Source of the DNA: JAATGA01 sp047605605
GTDB lineage: Bacteria; Pseudomonadota; Alphaproteobacteria; Rhodobacterales; Rhodobacteraceae
NCBI GenBank assembly: GCA_047605605.1
Contig: JASGFG010000119.1
Coordinates: forward strand, 1-6,269
DNA: 6,269 bases
Direction: 5' to 3'
A program made the translations under genes and the position numbers. This document shows positions 1-4,722 of the stretch, in pieces (position 1 is the stretch's first letter; each line of letters begins with the position of its first letter). The notes beneath the pieces are model-generated. The model had not been told where the DNA came from. It saw only the letters and a list, made by a program, of their open reading frames with translations, and searched no databases.

Positions 1-1175
1 CCGTGCGGCCCATCGTGTCGGAAACCGGCATCCTGCCGCGGACCCACGGCTCGGCCCTGTTCACCCGCGGCGAGACGCAGGCGCTGGTCGTGACCACGCT
101 GGGCACCGGCGAGGATGAGCAGATCATCGACGCGCTGCACGGTAACTCGCGCTCCAACTTCCTGCTGCACTACAACTTCCCGCCCTATTCGGTCGGCGAG
201 GTTGGCCGCGTGGGTTCGCCCGGCCGCCGCGAGATCGGTCACGGGAAACTCGCCTGGCGCGCGCTGCAAGCCGTTCTGCCAGCCGCGACCGACTTCCCCT
301 ACACCATCCGCGTCGTGTCCGAGATCACGGAATCGAACGGCTCCTCCTCCATGGCTTCGGTCTGCGGCGGGTCGCTGTCGATGATGGATGCGGGCGTGCC
401 GCTGAAATCGCCGGTCGCGGGCGTGGCCATGGGCCTGATCCTGGAAGACGATGGCAAATACGCCGTGCTGACCGACATCCTGGGCGACGAGGATCACCTC
501 GGCGACATGGACTTCAAGGTCGCGGGCACCGAGGCCGGGATTACCTCGCTGCAGATGGACATCAAGGTTGCAGGGATCACCCCGGCGATCATGGAACAGG
601 CGCTGGCCCAGGCCAAGGACGGCCGCCTGCACATCCTGGGCGAGATGAACAAGGCGCTGTCCGCCCCGCAGGGCTTCAGCGAATACGCGCCCAAGATCGA
701 GACCCTCTCGATCCCGACCGACAAGATCCGCGAAGTAATCGGGTCGGGCGGCAAGGTCATCCGCGAGATCGTCGAAGTTTCGGGCGCCAAGGTCGACATC
801 AACGACGACGGCGTGATCAAGATCGCATCGAACTCGGCCGAGGCGATCAAGAAGGCCTATGACATGATCTGGTCGATCGTGGCAGAGCCGGAAGAAGGCC
901 AGATCTACACCGGCAAGGTGGTGAAACTGGTCGACTTCGGCGCCTTCGTGAACTTCTTCGGCAAGCGCGACGGTCTGGTCCATGTGTCGCAGATCGCGAA
1001 CAAACGCCTGAACCACCCGAACGAGATCCTGAAAGAGGGTCAAGAGGTGAAGGTGAAACTCCTGGGCTTTGACGACCGCGGCAAGGTTCGCCTTGGCATG
1101 AAGATGGTCGATCAGGAAACGGGCGAGGAAATCGCGCCCGAGAAAAAGGAAAAGGAAGAGGCCGCCGAGGGCTGA
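1..1175 (+). CDS. pnp: Polynucleotide phosphorylase (PNPase), C-terminal part, 5' end outside window
   Basis: PNPase degrades RNA 3'-to-5' by phosphorolysis, releasing nucleoside diphosphates, and works in the cytoplasm as a trimer, often with RNase E. The window enters the gene at about residue 325 of a protein of roughly 715; 390 residues are visible and the GTG at base 3 is an internal valine codon, not a start. Seen in order (visible numbering): the second RNase PH domain with LPRTHGSALFTRGETQAL (11-28), the phosphate/RNA-contacting RRE (75-77), the GSSS phosphate-binding motif (113-116) and the catalytic aspartates of DILGDEDHLGDMDF (about D162 and D168); a KH domain (about 235-290) with an intact GSGG loop at 247-250; an S1 domain (about 298-368) with YTGKV and DFGAFV; and a short Lys/Glu-rich tail (371-390). 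All key residues look intact. A strong terminator follows 25 bases after the TGA. Identity is near certain. Confidence 0.98.
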   Translation, partial: VRPIVSETGILPRTHGSALFTRGETQALVVTTLGTGEDEQIIDALHGNSRSNFLLHYNFPPYSVGEVGRVGSPGRREIGHGKLAWRALQAVLPAATDFPYTIRVVSEITESNGSSSMASVCGGSLSMMDAGVPLKSPVAGVAMGLILEDDGKYAVLTDILGDEDHLGDMDFKVAGTEAGITSLQMDIKVAGITPAIMEQALAQAKDGRLHILGEMNKALSAPQGFSEYAPKIETLSIPTDKIREVIGSGGKVIREIVEVSGAKVDINDDGVIKIASNSAEAIKKAYDMIWSIVAEPEEGQIYTGKVVKLVDFGAFVNFFGKRDGLVHVSQIANKRLNHPNEILKEGQEVKVKLLGFDDRGKVRLGMKMVDQETGEEIAPEKKEKEEAAEG

Positions 1176-1200
1176 GGCCCCGCTGGCATTCCCCTCCACA

Positions 1201-1233
1201 GATCAGCCCGGAGCAATCCGGGCTGATCCTTTT
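1201..1233 (+). terminator. Rho-independent terminator of pnp
   Basis: A perfect 12-bp inverted repeat (GATCAGCCCGGA at 1201-1212, TCCGGGCTGATC at 1217-1228) encloses a GCAA loop of the stable GNRA class and is followed by C and TTTT (1230-1233). The T-tract lies only on the + strand side, so it should stop transcription coming from pnp and not the reverse. It sits only 11 bases before the ATG of the next gene. Confidence 0.9.
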
Positions 1234-1244
1234 CGCGAGGCGTG

Positions 1245-2045
1245 ATGAAAGCACTGGGAACCCTGTGGATCGGCGAACGGCTGAGCGAGATCGAGCTTGC
1301 CAGCCTGCATTCTTTCGTCGCCCTTGGGCATGACATCACCGTCTACAGCTATGCCCCCATCACGAACCTGCCCCCGCAGATCAAGGCGGGCGACGCGGCC
1401 GCAGTGATGCCTGCACGCGCGATCCTCGTCTACAAGGACAAGCGCAAGCCAAGCCCGGCGCTGCACGCCAACCTGTTCCGCTATGCGATGATCGCGCAGA
1501 CCGGCAAGGTCTGGGTCGATCTGGACATTCTGGCGCTGCGGCCCTTCGCCTTCGCCTCGGATCACGTCTTCGGGTTGGAGCGGCCGGATTCGGTCAACAA
1601 TGCCGTTCTGGGCCTGCCACCTTCATCCCCTACGCTGGCCGATCTGCTGCGCTTTCGGCCCGATACACGGGGAATTGCGCCGCATATCACCGGGCTGCGG
1701 CGCGTGAAATACTGGATCAAGTCTTTGGGACGGGGCTATCCGATCGACCGCTGGGCCTGGGGCAGCACCGGCCCCAAGGCGCTGACGATCTATCTGCGCC
1801 AGCATGGCGAATTTGCGCAAAGCCTGCCCGTCGAGGCGTTCTATCCCGTCGGCGTGCACGACCATGCGCAGCTGCTGGAACCGGGGCGACTGGATTACGG
1901 CAGCTTTGGCGCGGGCACATACTGCATCCATCTTTGGGGCAGCCGCATCCGCGACACCATGCGCAAGCAGCATGATGGCCGCGCCCCTGCGGGCAGCCTG
2001 CTGGATCTCGCCTTCCGGCGGGCGGGGGCGGCGGGCTTTCTCTGA
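1245..2045 (+). CDS. Putative glycosyltransferase, GT32 / alpha-1,4-glycosyltransferase-like
   Basis: A 266-residue protein with no signal peptide or membrane helix, likely a cytoplasmic sugar-nucleotide-dependent glycosyltransferase. Seen: an N-terminal strand LGTLWIG (4-10); HANLFRYAMIAQTGKVWVDLD (74-94), matching the pattern in DXD-type GT32 enzymes where a helix plus Arg precedes the metal-binding D-x-D (D92, D94); FGLE (109-112) and VNNAVLGLP (118-125); WGSTGPKALT (172-181), resembling the W-G-x-x-G-P motif of the alpha-1,4-glycosyltransferase conserved region; and a C-terminal HLWGS (229-233), like the His-x-Trp near the end of this fold. Start choice: GTG (1242) and ATG (1245) are adjacent; the GAGG at 1237-1240 is 4 bases before the ATG but only 1 before the GTG, so ATG is preferred. 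It begins directly behind the pnp terminator, so it needs read-through or its own promoter. The fold is fairly sure; sugar and acceptor are unknown. Confidence 0.8.
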   Translation: MKALGTLWIGERLSEIELASLHSFVALGHDITVYSYAPITNLPPQIKAGDAAAVMPARAILVYKDKRKPSPALHANLFRYAMIAQTGKVWVDLDILALRPFAFASDHVFGLERPDSVNNAVLGLPPSSPTLADLLRFRPDTRGIAPHITGLRRVKYWIKSLGRGYPIDRWAWGSTGPKALTIYLRQHGEFAQSLPVEAFYPVGVHDHAQLLEPGRLDYGSFGAGTYCIHLWGSRIRDTMRKQHDGRAPAGSLLDLAFRRAGAAGFL

Positions 2046-2131
2046 CCATAGCCCCCCGGCCCAGCAACCGGCTTGACCTTGCGGGCCGGTCTTGCGAAAG
2101 CGCCGATACGCGGAAGAACGCGCGTGGAGTA
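2046..2131. other. Intergenic spacer between first and second glycosyltransferase genes
   Basis: This 86-base gap has no T-tract terminator. It contains CTTGACC (2072-2078), which resembles an alphaproteobacterial -35 element, but no convincing -10 lies 16-18 bases downstream. A short CCGGC / GCCGG pair (2069-2073 / 2084-2088) could form a weak 5-bp hairpin. The spacer ends in GGAG (2126-2129), the Shine-Dalgarno site of the next gene. I cannot tell whether the next gene is co-transcribed or has its own promoter here. Confidence 0.35.
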
Positions 2132-2917
2132 ATGATCGTGGTCGACCCTGTCCTGATCCTGTGCATGAAATGGGGCACGCTTTATGGCCCCGACTATGTG
2201 AACAACCTGTTCCGGGGTGTGCGGCGTCACCTGTCGCGCCCGCATCGGTTCATCTGCTTTACCGACGATGCCACGGGGTTTGACGACGGGATCGAGGCCC
2301 TGCCCCTGCCCGATCTGGGCCTGCCGCCCGGCCACAAGGACCGCCGCTGGCAAAAGCTGTCGCTGTTCCGGCGCGATCTGGCGGGGCTTTCCGGCACAGC
2401 GCTGTTTCTGGATCTGGATCTGGTGATCGTCGATAGCCTCGATCCGTTCTTCGACCTGCCGGGCGATTTCTTCATCATCCGCGACGACGACCTGTTCCGG
2501 GCCAAGCCGCTGCGCAAGGTCAATCCCGGCCGGGATGCCTTTCTGCATTCGGTCGGCAATTCCTCAGTCTTCCGCTATCGGATCGGGGAACACGGCTATA
2601 TCCTCGACGCCTTCCTGGCCGATCCTTCGGCCGCGACCGCCAGCTACGAGATCAGCCAGCAGTTCCAGAGCGCGCAACTGGCCGCCCATGGCCATCTGCG
2701 CTATTGGCCGCGCGGCTGGTGCGTCAGCTTCAAGAACGATTGCGTGCCGCGCGGGATCGCCAGTTTCTTCCGCGACCCCGCCCTGCCCGCCGGGGCAAAG
2801 ATCGTGGTCTTTGCCGGCAACCCCAAGATGTCCGAGGCGCTGACCGGCGGCGGGCAGAAATGGTATCGCCGGATCGGCGATACGGAATGGCTGCTGCGGG
2901 CCTGGACCGGGCAATGA
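2132..2917 (+). CDS. Putative GT-A fold glycosyltransferase (DLD motif, GT8-like)
   Basis: A 261-residue soluble protein that I read as a sugar-nucleotide-dependent glycosyltransferase. Seen: a first beta strand and loop, LILCMKWGTLYGPDYVNNL (8-26), of the type that binds the nucleotide; RFICFTDD (39-46); WQKLSLFR (73-80); the metal-binding LFLDLDLVIV (91-100) with D94 and D96; a conserved-looking GNSSVFRY region (142-149); and near the C-terminus IVVFAGNPKMSEAL (224-237). That last segment sits where GT8 enzymes carry His-x-x-Gly-x-x-Lys-Pro, with Ala in the His position here. Start: ATG at 2132 is only 2 bases behind GGAG (2126-2129), whereas an in-frame GTG at 2138 is 8 bases behind it; the real protein may therefore begin two codons later. 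Its TGA overlaps the next ATG by four bases, indicating translational coupling. Family assignment is by motif only; donor and acceptor are unknown. Confidence 0.78.
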   Translation: MIVVDPVLILCMKWGTLYGPDYVNNLFRGVRRHLSRPHRFICFTDDATGFDDGIEALPLPDLGLPPGHKDRRWQKLSLFRRDLAGLSGTALFLDLDLVIVDSLDPFFDLPGDFFIIRDDDLFRAKPLRKVNPGRDAFLHSVGNSSVFRYRIGEHGYILDAFLADPSAATASYEISQQFQSAQLAAHGHLRYWPRGWCVSFKNDCVPRGIASFFRDPALPAGAKIVVFAGNPKMSEALTGGGQKWYRRIGDTEWLLRAWTGQ

Positions 2918-3738
2918 AGACCAGCCTTCGCCACCTGAAAGCGCGCGGACGTGCCGCGCTGGCCCGGCGCGAGATTGCCGCCCGCCGGGTGCAGCCGCAA
3001 CCGCATGGGCTGGACAAGCCGCTGGTCGTTTCGCTGACCAGCTATGCCGCGCGCTTTCCGACGCTGGCCGATACGCTGCGATCCCTCCTGCGCCAGACGG
3101 TGCGCGCCGACCGCACCGTGCTGTGGCTGACCGAAGAGGATCGCCGCGCCATTCCGCCCGAAATCGAGGCGCTGAAGGCCGAGGGGCTGGAATTCGGGAT
3201 CAGCCCGAACCTGCGGTCTTTCACCAAGATCGTGCCCGCGCTGCTGGCCCATCCCGACAGCTATATCGTGACCGCCGATGACGACCTGCCCTATTGGGCC
3301 GGCTGGCTGGAGGGGCTGGTGAGGGGGATGAGGACCGCCGGCACCACCTCGGTCACGCATCGGGCGCACCGGATTCTGCTGGGTCCCGACGGGCTGCCGG
3401 TGCCCTATGCCACATGGGACTGGCACATCAACGCGCCGGATGCGGGTCCGCTGGTGTTTGCCACCGGGGTTCTGGGGGTGATCTACGACGCGGCACGCCT
3501 GCACCCCGATGCGACCCGTGCGGATCTGTTCACCACCCTCTGCCCCAGTGCCGACGACATCTGGCTTTACTGGATGACGCGCCTTGGCGGGGGAACAGCG
3601 ATGAAGATCGGCGGCAGGCACCGGATTCTGGAATGGCCGGGATCACAGGCGCAGAACCTGCGCGGCCACAACCTGACCGGGCCGATGAACGACCGCGCCC
3701 TGGCCGCGATGATCGCGCATTACGGCTTTCCGCACTGA
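2914..3738 (+). CDS. Putative glycosyltransferase, GT2-like
   Basis: A 274-residue protein without signal peptide or membrane segment. Seen: a basic N-terminal stretch rich in Arg, Lys and Ala (1-30); the first GT-A strand and helix, VVSLTSYAARFP (38-49), then TLRSLLRQT (54-62) and RTVLWLTEED (67-76), the usual opening of family 2-like enzymes; NLRSFTKIVPAL (99-110); the metal/nucleotide-binding IVTADDDLPY (118-127); FATGVLGVIY (182-191); an acceptor-site-like SADDIWLYW (212-220); and NLRGHNLTGPMND (248-260), a C-terminal Asn/Gly-Asn-Asp pattern I associate with this group. The ATG overlaps the upstream TGA (ATGA, 2914-2917), so translation is probably coupled to the preceding glycosyltransferase; no good separate ribosome site is seen. 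The reading frame stays open upstream to 2704, but that stretch lies inside the previous gene. Function beyond glycosyl transfer cannot be assigned. Confidence 0.8.
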   Translation: MKTSLRHLKARGRAALARREIAARRVQPQPHGLDKPLVVSLTSYAARFPTLADTLRSLLRQTVRADRTVLWLTEEDRRAIPPEIEALKAEGLEFGISPNLRSFTKIVPALLAHPDSYIVTADDDLPYWAGWLEGLVRGMRTAGTTSVTHRAHRILLGPDGLPVPYATWDWHINAPDAGPLVFATGVLGVIYDAARLHPDATRADLFTTLCPSADDIWLYWMTRLGGGTAMKIGGRHRILEWPGSQAQNLRGHNLTGPMNDRALAAMIAHYGFPH

Positions 3739-3741
3739 ACA

Positions 3742-3764
3742 CCGGGCGGGTGGAACCCGCCCGG
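3742..3764. terminator. Hairpin between convergent genes, possible bidirectional terminator
   Basis: The inverted repeat CCGGGCGGGT (3742-3751) / ACCCGCCCGG (3755-3764) gives a 9-10 bp all-GC stem with a 3-5 base loop. It sits 3 bases after the glycosyltransferase stop and 15 bases beyond the peroxiredoxin stop, on the opposite strand. Neither side has a T-tract, so it is not a classical intrinsic terminator; it may act as a GC-rich terminator or as a 3'-end barrier to exonucleases for both transcripts. Confidence 0.55.
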
Positions 3765-3779
3765 CAGGCAGAGCGAGGG

Positions 3780-4436
3780 TTACTTCGGCGCCTTGGCGAA
3801 CCGCAGATAGGGCAGGCGAATGTCCAGATCGCCGTATTTCTCTTTCGCCTGATCGTTGTTCAGGGCCAGCGCCACGATCACGTCCTGACCCGGTTGCCAG
3901 TTGGCGGGGGTGGCCAGCGGCACGCCATCGGTCGCGCGGACGGCATCCAGCGCCCGCAGGATTTCCGCAAAGTTGCGGCCCACCGACATCGGATAGGTCA
4001 TGGTCAGCCGCACCTTCTTGTCCGGCCCGATGATATAGACGGTGCGGACGGTCGCGGTATTGGCGGGCGTCCGCCCCTCGGCCGGTAGGTAGTAGTCGGC
4101 GGGCAGCATGTCATAGGCCTTGGCCACCGTCAGGCTGGTGTCGTCGATGATCGGGAAATCGGCGGGGGCGCCGCCGAAGGCCTCGATGTCGCGCTTCCAT
4201 TTGTCGTGGTCGGCGGCGCCGTCGACGGAAACCCCGATCACTTTGGTGTTGCGCGCGGCCCATTCCGGGGCCAGCTGCGCGACGGCGGCGAATTCCGTGG
4301 TGCAGACCGGGGTGAAATCGCGCGGATGGCTGAAGATGATGCCATAGCTGTCGCCCAGCCAGTCATGGAGCCGGATTTCTCCGGCGGTGGAGGGCGCGGT
4401 AAAGTCGGGGGCGATATCGTTGATGCGGACGGCCAT
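3780..4436 (-). CDS. 1-Cys peroxiredoxin (Prx6 type)
   Basis: A 218-residue cytosolic peroxidase that reduces hydrogen peroxide and organic hydroperoxides through a single peroxidatic cysteine. Seen: the AhpC/TSA thioredoxin-like domain, with APDFTAPST (9-17) and the active site SHPRDFTPVCTTEF (36-49), in which P38, T42 and C45 form the P-x3-T-x2-C motif; the supporting arginine R131 in TVRTVYIIGPDKKVRL (129-144); RNFAEILRALDA (154-165); and the C-terminal 1-Cys domain with PANWQPGQDVIV (177-188). C45 is the only cysteine, so no resolving cysteine exists and the reductant must be external. Length fits the family (about 210-220). Start: this ATG has GAGG (4442-4445) 5 bases upstream; the frame stays open 33 codons further, but that extension lacks family similarity. 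It is convergent with the glycosyltransferases and divergent from the aldehyde dehydrogenase. The family usually has Ala where Arg39 stands in HPRDF. Confidence 0.95.
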   Translation of the reverse strand: MAVRINDIAPDFTAPSTAGEIRLHDWLGDSYGIIFSHPRDFTPVCTTEFAAVAQLAPEWAARNTKVIGVSVDGAADHDKWKRDIEAFGGAPADFPIIDDTSLTVAKAYDMLPADYYLPAEGRTPANTATVRTVYIIGPDKKVRLTMTYPMSVGRNFAEILRALDAVRATDGVPLATPANWQPGQDVIVALALNNDQAKEKYGDLDIRLPYLRFAKAPK

Positions 4437-4441
4437 TTTTG

Positions 4442-4445
4442 CCTC
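4442..4445 (-). promoter_or_regulatory. Ribosome binding site of the peroxiredoxin gene
   Basis: On the - strand GAGG lies 5 bases (CAAAA) before the ATG at 4436-4434. It settles the start against the upstream in-frame ATG codons at 4535 and 4493. Confidence 0.7.
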
Positions 4446-4530
4446 GTGCTGACGTTTACCCAAGGAAATAGACGAAAATTCCCCTCTTTCCATCCCCGTC
4501 TGCCGCGCGCCCCGCAAAAGAGACGGATCG

Positions 4531-4554
4531 TCCAAGGCACGCCAGACCCTTGGA
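4531..4554. repeat. Inverted repeat in the divergent promoter region
   Basis: TCCAAGG (4531-4537) and CCTTGGA (4548-4554) are exact reverse complements separated by 10 bases. The arms could bind a dimeric regulator or form a short hairpin. Its place about 100 bases from the peroxiredoxin start and about 170 bases from the aldehyde dehydrogenase start fits either gene. Chance occurrence of 7-bp arms in a region this size is not negligible. Confidence 0.35.
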
Positions 4555-4650
4555 ACATTCCCTCCGTCCGGCGCCCTTCGCCGACAAAGCCGTTCCCCCG
4601 CAGATGGGCCTGCACGGGACCACCCCCCTTTCCCCTCCGCGAAAGACTGC

Positions 4651-4679
4651 TAGACTTCGCCTGACTCGCGGCGGATATT
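4651..4679 (+). promoter_or_regulatory. Candidate sigma-70-type promoter of the aldehyde dehydrogenase gene
   Basis: TAGACT (4651-4656) and GATATT (4674-4679) each match the -35 (TTGACA) and -10 (TATAAT) consensus at 4 of 6 positions, with the ideal 17-base spacing. Transcription would begin near 4686, giving a leader of about 37 bases with a good ribosome site. This is a prediction by eye. Confidence 0.45.
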
Positions 4680-4692
4680 TGATCAAATCCGC
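4671..4692. promoter_or_regulatory. Operator-like palindrome overlapping the aldehyde dehydrogenase promoter
   Basis: ATTTGATCAAAT (4677-4688) is a perfect 12-bp palindrome, AT-rich against a GC-rich background. The flanks GCGG (4671-4674) and CCGC (4689-4692) are also complementary if two left-hand bases (AT, 4675-4676) are skipped. It covers the end of the predicted -10 and the expected transcription start, the usual place for a repressor site. It lacks the N4 centre of an FNR/FixK box (TTGAT-N4-ATCAA), so that family does not fit. The binding protein is unknown; a GntR- or TetR-type repressor is a guess. Confidence 0.45.
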
Positions 4693-4712
4693 ATCCAGCA
4701 TCCCGCAAGCCC

Positions 4713-4717
4713 GGAGG
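4713..4717 (+). promoter_or_regulatory. Strong ribosome binding site of the aldehyde dehydrogenase gene
   Basis: GGAGG, a full Shine-Dalgarno core, is 5 bases (TTTCC) before the ATG at 4723. It fixes the start and suggests efficient translation. Confidence 0.8.
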
Positions 4718-4722
4718 TTTCC

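Larger units (their letters stand above)
4437..4722. other. Divergent intergenic region between peroxiredoxin and aldehyde dehydrogenase
   Basis: This 286-base region must carry the control signals of both divergent genes. The right third holds a candidate promoter and palindrome for the aldehyde dehydrogenase. The middle holds an inverted repeat TCCAAGG / CCTTGGA (4531-4537 / 4548-4554) and an overlapping short palindrome-like GGAACATTCC (4552-4561). A 16-base pure pyrimidine run lies at 4623-4638. I could not identify a convincing promoter for the peroxiredoxin on the - strand and saw no OxyR-type ATAG/CTAT spacing. No small gene with both a good ribosome site and plausible protein sequence was found here. 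Confidence 0.6.

Noticed and set aside
2072..2101. CTTGACC as the -35 of a separate promoter for the second glycosyltransferase
   Set aside because: No -10-like hexamer at 16-18 bases; the nearest candidate (GATACG, 2105-2110) is about 26 bases away.
2704..2913. Upstream in-frame extension of the third glycosyltransferase
   Set aside because: It lies wholly within the second glycosyltransferase gene and translates to Arg-rich sequence without family similarity; the ATGA start at 2914 is better.
2701..3621. A 306-codon open frame on the - strand opposite the glycosyltransferases
   Set aside because: Low-complexity, Pro/Gln/Arg-rich translation that crosses the junction of two real genes; a shadow of GC-rich codon use.
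3294..4088. A 264-codon + strand open frame spanning the end of the third glycosyltransferase and the antisense of the peroxiredoxin
   Set aside because: It crosses the convergent gene boundary and hairpin, and its translation is Arg/Gly/Asp-rich with no domain pattern.
4437..4535. 33-codon N-terminal extension of the peroxiredoxin
   Set aside because: The family begins close to MAVRINDIAPDF, and GAGG sits at the right distance from that ATG; the extension shows no signal peptide.
4623..4638. 16-base pyrimidine run considered as an anti-Shine-Dalgarno element of a small RNA
   Set aside because: No promoter, hairpin or terminator defines an RNA around it; a C-rich run is unremarkable in this GC-rich DNA.
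4677..4688. Palindrome considered as an FNR/FixK site
   Set aside because: An FNR-type box needs TTGAT-N4-ATCAA; here the half-sites abut with no spacer.
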